From the IMG/VR virus record IMGVR_UViG_3300027901_000015, positions 1 to 35,262 of that record: DNA of 35,262 bases. One strand, 5' to 3'. The notes below the pieces were generated by a model. It was not told the DNA's origin, did no database searches, and was given only the letters and a program-made list of their open reading frames with translations. The position numbers were made by a program, and so were the translations under genes. Source of the stretch: a virus. Positions 21,359 to 28,252 of this stretch are shown one piece after another; position 1 is the first letter of the stretch; the number at the start of each line of letters is the position of its first letter.

Positions 21359-22303
21359 ATGCCTAGACAATGTACTGAGTGTATACATTATGAACCACCA
21401 GGTTTTTGCCATTTGGCTGAGAGAGGTATTGTACCAGAGTTAGGTTGTTCTAGCCTTCAACCATCACTTGAAATTTATGATGACACACCTATGCCCTCAC
21501 CGAGAGATATTGAGTGGATTCCTGATGATGAATTTCCTGAGAATGATACGAGAAATACCAAGAAATCAGAAGAAAAACCTAAAAAATATAAATCAAAAGA
21601 TGGTTTTGAATTAGTACCATTAAGGCGTGGCTTTACTGAGATTGCCCCACTATGGAAGCTATTAGAAAAAGTAATATCATCTACTAAAGAAGATTGTTTT
21701 ATCTGTGGTGGATATGCAAGGTACTGTGCGTCACCTAAATTTGACCCTGTTAAAGCATCTGATATAGATGTGTATAGCGAGGGTGAAAAAGCGTATAAAA
21801 AGATAGTTAAATTGCTTAAACAGAAAAAGCTTAAAGTTAAAGCTGAAAATGATATGGCTATCACTTTTGATAGACCTGCTACTGGTGCATTTCATTACAT
21901 GCCACTAATACAAGTAATAAAGCCACTTACTAAAGGTAAGATTGTATCTATTGGAAATAAAATAGACATACTTAGTAACTTTGATTTTACAGTAATAAGG
22001 GCAGCAATAGAATCACCTACAGAAATAGTAGTTGATGCTGATTTTGTGCATGATGAATCTCATAATCTTATTCGTATAAAGAATATACATTGTCCTATTA
22101 GCTCTACTTTAAGATGTCTTAAATATGCTACTAAAGGATATTGGCTCCGACCTATGGAATGTCTTAAGCTATTTCTGGATTGGGGTAGTAGAACACAAAA
22201 CTATAGAGATAAACTTGTAGAGTTTTTAGATAAAGCTAATGAGGGTGAAGGATTAACACAAGAAGAAGTGGATGAATTAGAAGCATTAATGAGGATAGAT
22301 TAA
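21359..22303 (+). CDS. Nucleotidyltransferase-fold protein with N-terminal Cys motif
   Basis: A 314-residue protein. Residues 1-30 have CTECIHY and further Cys (16-x), like a small zinc unit; 40-90 are a charged linker. From about 110 it has FICGGYARYC (GG at 117-118) and SDIDVY (Asp135, Asp137), the GG and DxD motifs of the polymerase beta/poly(A) polymerase superfamily, and near 233 LIRIKNIHCPISSTLRCLKYATKGYW, a helical region often found in phage members. It may add nucleotides to RNA or DNA ends or modify a protein; no partner is visible. AAAGGAG precedes the ATG. Confidence 0.7.
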   Translation: MPRQCTECIHYEPPGFCHLAERGIVPELGCSSLQPSLEIYDDTPMPSPRDIEWIPDDEFPENDTRNTKKSEEKPKKYKSKDGFELVPLRRGFTEIAPLWKLLEKVISSTKEDCFICGGYARYCASPKFDPVKASDIDVYSEGEKAYKKIVKLLKQKKLKVKAENDMAITFDRPATGAFHYMPLIQVIKPLTKGKIVSIGNKIDILSNFDFTVIRAAIESPTEIVVDADFVHDESHNLIRIKNIHCPISSTLRCLKYATKGYWLRPMECLKLFLDWGSRTQNYRDKLVEFLDKANEGEGLTQEEVDELEALMRID

Positions 22304-22485
22304 TGAAACAAATTGAATTAATAATTGAAGATAATACATTTGAAAAATTAGTTGAAATTACCTTTGCTAAACAGGTAACAGGACATCAAATATCTATTGA
22401 CGACCAAGCGTGGGCATTAATTCTCGCAAGAATACGTGATGGAAAAGGTTTTGTTTATTTAGGCAGCACAAAAATAAAGATATGA
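22303..22485 (+). CDS. Hypothetical 60-residue protein upstream of the helicase
   Basis: A small mixed alpha/beta protein (QIELIIEDNTFEKLVEITFAK). It starts on the last base of the nucleotidyltransferase gene and overlaps the helicase start by four bases, so all three are translated together. Unknown role. Confidence 0.6.
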   Translation: MKQIELIIEDNTFEKLVEITFAKQVTGHQISIDDQAWALILARIRDGKGFVYLGSTKIKI

Positions 22486-23375
22486 CTGATGATATAAATA
22501 AAAATCTAATAAAAATATCTGATTATTTACATCAAATACTACCTAATATAGGTAAGAATCCTATGGGTCTATCAACTGGAATACCAGCACTTGATAAGAA
22601 AACTAAAGGATTAAAATCAGGTGAGCTTTATATAATAGGTGGTAGACCATCGATGGGTAAATCTGCATTAATGGTTGACATGGTATTAACAGCAAGTGAA
22701 GAAGGTGCTATATTAATATTTAGTATGGAAATGTCAGCTAAGTTACTTATTGAAAGAATGGTTGCTAATTTAGCTGGTGTAAATTTTTCTGATATGCAGG
22801 ATAATTTACTATCTAATACAGAAAGAAAAAAGATTGAAGAAGCATCTAATAGTTTATTATCAAAAGAGATATTTATTTGTGATAACGCCTATGTTAATCA
22901 TGTATATATAAGTAATATTGTTGAAGCTGTGATTGTAGACCATAAAGTAGCTATCTGTTCTGTGTTTATAGATTACCTACAGCTTATGGGATTCAAAGGA
23001 TTAGCTGACACACGTAATGAGGAAATTGCAGCTATATGTAGAAACCTGAAAAACTTAGCAAGATATTATAATATACCATTTGTTGTGTTGTCTCAGTTAA
23101 ATAGGAAAGTTGAAAGCAGGGATAATAAAAGACCAACGATGGCTGACCTTAGAGATTCAGGTGCTATTGAACAGGACGCAGATAGTATTATGTTTTTATA
23201 TAGGCCAGGGTACTATACTATGTTATCAGGTAATAAAGATATTATAGATACAGGTGAAGCTGAGATTATTATAGCTAAACAAAGAAATGGCCCAACTGGT
23301 ATAGTGCACTGTATGTTTGATAAAGCTGCAATGTCATTTAGAGATAGAGGTAATGTTGAGTTAGGAGATATATAA
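22482..23375 (+). CDS. DnaB-type replicative helicase
   Basis: A 297-residue RecA-fold helicase that unwinds DNA ahead of the polymerase. It has STGIPALDKKTKGLKSGELYIIGGRPSMGKSA with the Walker A at 53-61, FSMEMSAKLLIERM, the Walker B strand FIDYLQLM, then VVLSQLNRKVESR and DLRDSGAIEQDADSIMFLYR, the conserved DnaB C-terminal run with the arginine-finger region. The N-terminal primase-interacting domain of full-length DnaB is missing, so it is a core-only phage helicase. The primase gene is close downstream. Confidence 0.93.
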   Translation: MTDDINKNLIKISDYLHQILPNIGKNPMGLSTGIPALDKKTKGLKSGELYIIGGRPSMGKSALMVDMVLTASEEGAILIFSMEMSAKLLIERMVANLAGVNFSDMQDNLLSNTERKKIEEASNSLLSKEIFICDNAYVNHVYISNIVEAVIVDHKVAICSVFIDYLQLMGFKGLADTRNEEIAAICRNLKNLARYYNIPFVVLSQLNRKVESRDNKRPTMADLRDSGAIEQDADSIMFLYRPGYYTMLSGNKDIIDTGEAEIIIAKQRNGPTGIVHCMFDKAAMSFRDRGNVELGDI

Positions 23376-23542
23376 TGAATTACTTAGAAGAATTATTTGA
23401 TGAATATATAGATGAATTATATGGATATATAAATATATGTGGAATGGATTATCCTGCTAGTAGAGTATTGAAAGAAGTAGACCCAACTGCCTATGATGTT
23501 ATGTATGTAGATTGGAGTGCAGAACAAGATAGTTTTTATTGA
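23375..23542 (+). CDS. 55-residue acidic conserved phage protein
   Basis: Coupled to the helicase by TAATG. The phrase YPASRVLKEVDPTAYDVMYVDW is of a type found in short phage proteins in replication regions (L-x-E-x-DP-x-AY). Acidic, no cysteine pair. The function is not established. Confidence 0.65.
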   Translation: MNYLEELFDEYIDELYGYINICGMDYPASRVLKEVDPTAYDVMYVDWSAEQDSFY

Positions 23543-23551
23543 GGTATCACT

Positions 23552-23740
23552 ATGAGAGACCCTGAAAGAATAGATGAAATATTAGAATTAATTTCTGATA
23601 TATGGCATAAGAATCCTGACCTAAGATTATGTCAATTATTAAGTAACGCTGCTATTAGAAGTAGCTGGCCTGAAAAAGATTTATACTATCTTGAAGATGA
23701 TGAATTAATTGATATGTTATTGGATGAATATTTATGGTGA
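23552..23740 (+). CDS. 62-residue conserved phage protein, YihD-like
   Basis: The run MRDPERIDEILELISDIWHKNPDLRLCQLLSN followed by YYLEDDELIDMLLDE matches a widespread short phage family and resembles the E. coli YihD (DUF1040) pattern of W-x3-PD-x2-L-QLL and a late DD-x-LI. TGAGGT precedes the ATG. It is a helical, acidic protein of unknown role between helicase and primase. Confidence 0.65.
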   Translation: MRDPERIDEILELISDIWHKNPDLRLCQLLSNAAIRSSWPEKDLYYLEDDELIDMLLDEYLW

Positions 23741-24609
23741 TACGGGTGAGTGAAAATCATAATAAACTTATAATACATTCAGAAGATTCTTCGGAAATTT
23801 GGGCTTACTGCCCATTCCACAATGATAAACAGACTCCCAATCTTTTAATATCTAAAGTTGGTGGATACGCAGGGTATTATAAATGTTTTGCTTGCGGTAA
23901 ATTTGGCAAGGCTAAAGACTTAGGTATTGATGTAGAATCTAAAGTTGTTAAAAAATTAAATAATGCCACTAAATATACACCTATTAATTGGACAAAACTT
24001 AGTGCTGAGTATGAATATACAGCATCTGAGGATTTTAGATATACTCCATTAATGATTGATTGGGGTGTATCTAAAAATGTATTAAAGAGATTAAGAATGG
24101 GATGGAGTGCAATAGAGGAGTGCTACACTCTTCCTATGTGTAATAGTATGTTTGCTATAACTGGTATACAACGTAGATTTACTAATCAAAATAAAGAGAA
24201 AAAAGCAATTAGTGGAAGCAAATTAGGTTGCTTTGTTCCCATTGATATAGATTTTACCGATATAATTATAATATGTGAAGGGGTACATGATACTGCTACA
24301 ATATTGGATTTAGGATTTCAAGCTATAGGTAGACCTGGTGCTTCATCTGTTTACCAACTTACTGCTGATATAGTTAGTGGATGCAATGTATTAATTATAC
24401 CAGATAATGATGCACCTGGTAAAGACGGTGCAAAAAGATTATATAAGGAATTGAAACCTGTATGTGATAGGGTGGTAGTATTGGATACAAGTAAATTTGG
24501 TGTGTGTAAAGACATAAGTGAATATATAGATTATAATAGTAAAGAAAGTGTACGTAATATTCTTAAGAGTATAATTTGTAACTTGAAAGCTAATATATTG
24601 GAGACTTAA
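23734..24609 (+). CDS. DnaG-type DNA primase
   Basis: A 291-residue primase that lays down RNA primers. It has an N-terminal zinc finger Cys26-Pro-Phe-His29 and Cys51-x2-Cys54-Gly (CPFHNDKQTPN, then YKCFACGKFG), and a TOPRIM core with IIICEGVHDTATIL (Glu182) and LIIPDNDAPGKDGA (Asp224, Asp226). It is much shorter than bacterial DnaG and lacks the helicase-binding C-terminal domain, as do many phage primases. It overlaps the previous gene by seven bases. The helicase lies two genes upstream. Confidence 0.9.
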   Translation: MVIRVSENHNKLIIHSEDSSEIWAYCPFHNDKQTPNLLISKVGGYAGYYKCFACGKFGKAKDLGIDVESKVVKKLNNATKYTPINWTKLSAEYEYTASEDFRYTPLMIDWGVSKNVLKRLRMGWSAIEECYTLPMCNSMFAITGIQRRFTNQNKEKKAISGSKLGCFVPIDIDFTDIIIICEGVHDTATILDLGFQAIGRPGASSVYQLTADIVSGCNVLIIPDNDAPGKDGAKRLYKELKPVCDRVVVLDTSKFGVCKDISEYIDYNSKESVRNILKSIICNLKANILET

Positions 24610-24611
24610 AA

Positions 24612-24827
24612 ATGGTAGATTATAAATATTTATCTCCTATCAGATGTCAGTATGGGGTGTATGATAAATATAATCCAGATGATAATTTTTGTAGTGATTG
24701 TGGCGAACCTGCAGTAGCTAAAGTTTGGTGGGGTATAGATTCTTTAAGGAATAGTCTGCATGTTTGTAGGGAACATTTGCAACAAATATTAGAAGATGAA
24801 GAAAAGTTAGAGGAAGAAGATGGCTAA
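24612..24827 (+). CDS. Small zinc-binding protein
   Basis: A 71-residue protein with Cys12, Cys27-x2-Cys30 (CSDCGEPA), then VCREHLQQ, which adds Cys and His ligands: CxxC...CxxxH, as in treble-clef-like small proteins. The tail is acidic (EDEEKLEEEDG). GGAG precedes the ATG. Role unknown. Confidence 0.65.
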   Translation: MVDYKYLSPIRCQYGVYDKYNPDDNFCSDCGEPAVAKVWWGIDSLRNSLHVCREHLQQILEDEEKLEEEDG

Positions 24828-25026
24828 GAAAAAAGCAATATTTCAGAATCATCATATAATATACGAGAATAAGGAGAAAAGAGTTAAAGAAGTAACTCGT
24901 AAAATACGTAAAGGGGTTCATCGAATAATCACTTTGATACGCAGATATAATTTCTTAACAAACCAGGAGATAGATACAATAAAACTTGAAGCCGAATTGA
25001 AAAGGAATTATGAAAATGAAGAATGA
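24820..25026 (+). CDS. 68-residue conserved basic phage protein (HHIIY type)
   Basis: Starts inside the previous gene with AGGAAGA upstream. It reads HHIIYENKEKRVKEVTRKIRKGVHRIITLIRRY, a pattern recalled from small proteins in phage replication modules (HHI-Y, then V-x2-I-RKGVH). The paired His may be a reduced HNH-like remnant, but the rest of an HNH site is missing. Likely nucleic-acid linked by charge and place. Confidence 0.6.
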   Translation: MAKKKAIFQNHHIIYENKEKRVKEVTRKIRKGVHRIITLIRRYNFLTNQEIDTIKLEAELKRNYENEE

Positions 25027-25093
25027 TTATTTAGTTTGGTTATTTATTATAGTTTTGATTATCCTATCAATTATTGAAGCATCAGGAACGTAG
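25016..25093 (+). CDS. 25-residue single-span membrane peptide (possible)
   Basis: MKNDYLVWLFIIVLIILSIIEASGT, of which residues 6-20 are purely hydrophobic. It overlaps the end of the previous gene. No strong ribosome site; the call depends on the clean membrane-segment composition only. Its stop lies inside the first arm of the structured region that follows. Confidence 0.35.
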   Translation: MKNDYLVWLFIIVLIILSIIEASGT

Positions 25094-25230
25094 GAACAAT
25101 CGGGGTCATAGTACCCGTTAACATGGTGGAGTCCAACCCCACCTATAAATGGTGTCCTAGGCTACGTTGCATCAAGTGTTAACGTTAGTTGTGGCTAATG
25201 GTTGGTGTGTAGTGGCTTAGGACACTTTCC
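25087..25230 (+). ncRNA. Structured intergenic segment with two exclusive folds
   Basis: This segment is visibly richer in G and C than its surroundings. Fold A: AACGTAG (25087-25093) with CTACGTT (25162-25168), enclosing CGGG/CCCG (25101-25117) and GGTGG/CCACC (25125-25143). Fold B: GTGTCCTAGGCTAC (25152-25165) pairs along 14 positions with 25212-25225 (two G-T), enclosing an AACGTTAG/CTAA-T-GGTT hairpin (25181-25203). The folds share 25162-25165 and cannot form together. No supported gene covers 25094-25256. It precedes the exonuclease gene; a regulatory leader or small RNA is plausible. Confidence 0.5.
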
Positions 25231-25256
25231 AATAAATAATTTTTTAGGGGATTAAT

Positions 25257-25775
25257 ATGAAAGATTTAATGTTAGATTTAGAAACTTTAGGCATCAGACC
25301 TACCTCTGTAATAGTACAAATTGGTGCATGTTATTTTGATAGATATACAGGTAAAATAGGAAACACATTTTTAATTAATATAGATACGGGTTCTAATTTA
25401 TTAGCTGGTTTAACAATAGACCAATCGACTATTGATTGGTGGAAAGAACAACCTAATAAAACATGGCTTGTAGGTAAAATACTAGGTATACATACAGCAC
25501 TATCTTCATTTGAAGTATTTGCTAAAGATGCCACAGCTGTGTGGTCACATGCTACTTTCGATGTGCCAATTTTAGCTAACGCATATACAGCATGTAATAA
25601 AAAACTACCATTTCACTTTAGAGCAGCAAGAGATATACGAACACTTGTGGATTTGTCGGATGTTAAATTTTCCAAGGAATCCGAGGCTGAAATAAAAACT
25701 CATAATGCTCTTGAAGATTGTGTTCGTCAAGTTAAATATTGTGTTGAGTGTTTTAATAAATTAAAGTCTAATTAA
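25257..25775 (+). CDS. 3'-5' exonuclease, RNase T/Rv2179c-like DEDD family
   Basis: A 172-residue nuclease of the DEDDh group. It has Asp7 and Glu9 in LMLDLETLG, Asp102 in SHATFDVPIL, and His149 with Asp154 in THNALEDCVRQ. STIDWWKEQ and ARDIRTL also fit the phage/actinobacterial exoribonuclease family. It would trim RNA or DNA 3' ends. GGGG before the ATG is a fair ribosome site, and the structured region 25087-25230 is its likely leader. It is distinct from the polymerase exonuclease domain and from the RNase H-like gene at 27462. Confidence 0.85.
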   Translation: MKDLMLDLETLGIRPTSVIVQIGACYFDRYTGKIGNTFLINIDTGSNLLAGLTIDQSTIDWWKEQPNKTWLVGKILGIHTALSSFEVFAKDATAVWSHATFDVPILANAYTACNKKLPFHFRAARDIRTLVDLSDVKFSKESEAEIKTHNALEDCVRQVKYCVECFNKLKSN

Positions 25776-25789
25776 TGAAAGGAAAAAAG

Positions 25790-26242
25790 ATGTTTAAGAA
25801 ACTATTAAGTACACTAGGAATTACATTAGTATCTGTATTTTTTGTAATTCTACTAGGGTGTAGTGCTGTCATGGATGTGGTGACTCCAGCTTATATTAAT
25901 CCTAAAGTAGCGGAGTATGCAGAGGAATCATTAACTGTGTTTACACCATATACTTCATTATGGGATGCCAAGCGTATTGATGATAAATTAGATTATATGC
26001 ACTTGGTAAAACAAGCTTCTCTTAAAAAGCTAGCTGAGGATGATAATAGAGCCTACGCATTTTATAATGATTCTATAGATATATCTATTGCAGGTGGCGA
26101 GGAGTTTAAGGGTAATGTGTTTAGTCCTACTGGCCCGATTGGTATCCTATTAGCTGGTATTCCTGGATTTACATTAGGTTGGCTAGGTTTATCAAAGCCC
26201 TCTGATAAGAAGAAGTTAAATGGGAGCAGTAATGGGTTATAA
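25790..26242 (+). CDS. Putative lipoprotein
   Basis: A 150-residue protein from the ATG at 25790, chosen because AAAGGA lies seven bases upstream; an in-frame ATG at 25775 would lengthen it by five residues. It begins with a signal peptide, KK then a hydrophobic run ending LLGC, so Cys24 would be lipid-modified. The mature part has a short GPIGILLAGIPGFTLGWLGL hydrophobic stretch near the end, possibly a second membrane contact. A phage lipoprotein could act in superinfection exclusion or lysis; nothing decides this. Confidence 0.65.
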   Translation: MFKKLLSTLGITLVSVFFVILLGCSAVMDVVTPAYINPKVAEYAEESLTVFTPYTSLWDAKRIDDKLDYMHLVKQASLKKLAEDDNRAYAFYNDSIDISIAGGEEFKGNVFSPTGPIGILLAGIPGFTLGWLGLSKPSDKKKLNGSSNGL

Positions 26243-26435
26243 GTCTGATTCAGGAAAGGGAGATTTAATACGTCAAGGATTTGATTGGAATAAATATGGA
26301 TATACCTATGAGAGGTTGTTCCATCCTCATTGTAAAAGTTGTGGGACAATAATGGAACAACGCACTGGGTGGTCTGGTGTGTTTTATTGTCCTAATGAAA
26401 ACTGTAAACAATATTATAAATTTGAAAGGAAATAA
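26232..26435 (+). CDS. Small zinc-ribbon protein
   Basis: A 67-residue protein from the ATG at 26232, which has GGGAG upstream; an ATG at 26220 is an alternative. It has Cys-x2-Cys in PHCKSCGTIMEQ and Cys-x4-Cys in YCPNENCKQYYK. It overlaps the lipoprotein gene end by 11 bases. Unknown role. Confidence 0.65.
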   Translation: MGYKSDSGKGDLIRQGFDWNKYGYTYERLFHPHCKSCGTIMEQRTGWSGVFYCPNENCKQYYKFERK

Positions 26436-26437
26436 CT

Positions 26438-26665
26438 GTGTTTAATTTTAATGCAACTGGAACAGCAAGGATTAAGAAAGTAACAGGAAAGTTTATAAAT
26501 ATGATTAATGAGTTAAAATTAGGTGCTAAAGAAATCAAGTCTGAAATAAATAGCAATAAAGTAATTATCTCTGGGTTAGTAGCAGATAATGATAAGCTTG
26601 ATGCTATGCAGACTGAAGCTGAAAATCTTATTAAGGACTTAACAAAGTTAGTTAAAGGAGAGTAA
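26438..26665 (+). CDS. Hypothetical 75-residue coiled protein (GTG start)
   Basis: Begins with GTG two bases after the previous stop, with AAAGGA upstream. Helical and charged, with a heptad-like end (NDKLDAMQTEAENLIKDLTKLVKG). No known motif. It precedes the nucleotide hydrolase gene. Confidence 0.65.
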   Translation: MFNFNATGTARIKKVTGKFINMINELKLGAKEIKSEINSNKVIISGLVADNDKLDAMQTEAENLIKDLTKLVKGE

Positions 26666-26666
26666 T

Positions 26667-27050
26667 ATGCCTTATGATTTAGAAGATAATGATTATACTA
26701 TTGGTGATAAACTTAAAGAAGGTACTAAATATGACCAAGATAAGCTTCGTACTGATTTAATTCCACCAGAATGTATAGAGGCTCTGGCTTATATTTATAC
26801 ATTTGGTGCTAAAAAATATGATGATAACAACTGGCGTAAAGGCATGAAGTTTAGTCGTGTTTATGGTGCTACTCTTAGACATTTATTAGCTTGGTATAAA
26901 GGAGAGGATAATGACCCTGAAACTGGTAAATCCCATACATGGCATGCTATTTGGGGTTGTGTAACATTAGCGTATTATATGTTATTTTATAAAAGATATG
27001 CTAAGTTTGATGATAGAATTATTAAAGGAGAATATAAATGCGAAGAATAA
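26667..27050 (+). CDS. dATP/dGTP diphosphohydrolase-like protein (DUF5664, MazG/MazZ relative)
   Basis: A 127-residue protein. KYDQDKLRTDLIPPECIEALAYIYTFGAKKYDDNNWRKGMKFSRVYGATLRHLLAWYKGEDNDPETGKSHTWHAIW is the continuous hallmark of the phage dATP/dGTP diphosphohydrolase N-terminal family: GAKKY, NWRKG, RHL-x-AW, GED-x-DPE-x-G-x-H-x3-A. Such all-helical enzymes cleave dNTPs to monophosphates. In phages with 2-aminoadenine DNA a relative (MazZ) shapes the dGTP pool, but no PurZ is seen here. AAAGGAG precedes the ATG; the end overlaps the next start by 13 bases. Confidence 0.82.
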   Translation: MPYDLEDNDYTIGDKLKEGTKYDQDKLRTDLIPPECIEALAYIYTFGAKKYDDNNWRKGMKFSRVYGATLRHLLAWYKGEDNDPETGKSHTWHAIWGCVTLAYYMLFYKRYAKFDDRIIKGEYKCEE

Positions 27051-27451
27051 AGGCTTATTTAAGCCATCCTATTAGAGGGTTAAAAGGAGCTAATGCTACT
27101 GTAGAAGATATGGAAATGAACAATTATAAAGCTATTTATTTAGGCAATATACTTAGAGCAGCATTTCCAAATTTAGACTTACATATTCCTGCTGAAATGG
27201 AAGATTTTGTTAGTAAGGCTTACCATCTTAATGTTATTGATGAATCTACTATATTAAAAGTTGATTGTGACATCATAAGTGATTGCGACTTGGTTATATT
27301 TTATAATCATCAGTACCGTTATAGTAATGGTATGCAGGTAGAATATAATCATGCACGAGAGCTTGGTATTGGATTAGCAGAAGTATATGAACCTAGCCAT
27401 ACAGCAGTTACTTCTATTGAAACTGCTATACTCAAAGTATTAAATAAATAA
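27038..27451 (+). CDS. DUF4406/nucleoside 2-deoxyribosyltransferase-like protein
   Basis: A 137-residue Rossmann-type protein. It starts YLSHPIRGLKGANAT, has LRAAFPNLDLHIPAEMEDF, DCDIISDCDLVIFYNH and SNGMQVEYNHARELGIG, the order of the nucleoside deoxyribosyltransferase-like families (substrate loop, D-x-I strand, G-x-E-x2-A helix). It would act on nucleotides or their bases, in keeping with the dNTP hydrolase it overlaps. Activity cannot be assured from motifs alone. AAAGGAG precedes the ATG. Confidence 0.7.
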   Translation: MRRIKAYLSHPIRGLKGANATVEDMEMNNYKAIYLGNILRAAFPNLDLHIPAEMEDFVSKAYHLNVIDESTILKVDCDIISDCDLVIFYNHQYRYSNGMQVEYNHARELGIGLAEVYEPSHTAVTSIETAILKVLNK

Positions 27452-27461
27452 GGAGAATAAT

Positions 27462-28166
27462 ATGGAGCGATATAAACTTAGTCAAGTTAATCCTCTTAGA
27501 TGGTCTAAAGCAGAAATAGATAAACGCTCTATGTGGAGATGCTCACAACATAGGCATCAAGGCTTATCAACTGGACATCAAAATTGCTATAACAAATACT
27601 TTGGTATCACTGAACGTATAGGTTGCATTGATATTGAAGCTAGTAATCTCAAAGCTAACTTTGGCATAATCTTATCTTGGTCTATCAAAACATTAGATAA
27701 AGATGAAATATGGTATGATTGTCTAACAAGCAGAGATTTACAATGTGGTAAATTTGACCAACGTTTAACAGAGACATTAATACGTGCTATGTGGAATTAT
27801 GATAGATTAGTTGGTCATTATAGCTCAAGATTTGATTTACCATTTGTACGTACCAGAGCTATACAATGGGATTTAGATTTCCCTGAGTATGGTATGATAT
27901 GGCATACGGATGTATGGAGAATAGCAAGGGATAAGCTTTGTCTTAATAGTAATAGACAAGGTACTGTGGCTCAAGCTTTACAGAAGAAAGATATTAAAAC
28001 TAAAATACATTCTGAAAAATGGCTAACTGTACAGTTTGGTAATAGCAAAGAGCGTAGAGAAGCTTTAGATTATATTGTTGACCATAATATAAAAGATGTG
28101 ATACAGCTTGAGGGTAACTACACAGCGTTGAAACCTTATTTCAAAGAAAGAAGAACATCTATATGA
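27462..28166 (+). CDS. RNase H-like DEDD 3'-5' exonuclease
   Basis: A 234-residue protein. The N-terminus has CSQHRHQGLSTGHQNCY, a His/Cys group that may hold zinc. The nuclease has GCIDIEASNL (Asp57, Glu59), GHYSSRFDLPFV (Asp125) and DYIVDHNIKDVIQLE (Asp212), the three Exo motifs of the DnaQ-like fold. AGGAG precedes the ATG. It lies directly upstream of the DNA polymerase. After its TGA the same frame stays open for 27 more codons to TAA at 28250, perhaps the relic of a longer tail. Confidence 0.8.
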   Translation: MERYKLSQVNPLRWSKAEIDKRSMWRCSQHRHQGLSTGHQNCYNKYFGITERIGCIDIEASNLKANFGIILSWSIKTLDKDEIWYDCLTSRDLQCGKFDQRLTETLIRAMWNYDRLVGHYSSRFDLPFVRTRAIQWDLDFPEYGMIWHTDVWRIARDKLCLNSNRQGTVAQALQKKDIKTKIHSEKWLTVQFGNSKERREALDYIVDHNIKDVIQLEGNYTALKPYFKERRTSI

Positions 28167-28252
28167 TGTGGTAATATTTATATTTTAGCTGCCCCTTATG
28201 AAGATAAAAAGAAATCTGAAAATGGTGCTGTCAGTGATTTAGACAAATAAGT

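Noticed and set aside
25094-25145. tRNA-like arms (GGTGG...CCACC and CGGG...CCCG)
   Set aside because: The T-loop consensus is missing on both strands, the loop is nine bases and no acceptor stem or anticodon arm could be placed around it.
27462-28250. TGA read as tryptophan (altered genetic code)
   Set aside because: TGA ends many genes here, often inside ATGA couplings, and long frames are open with the standard code; one open tail is not evidence for recoding.
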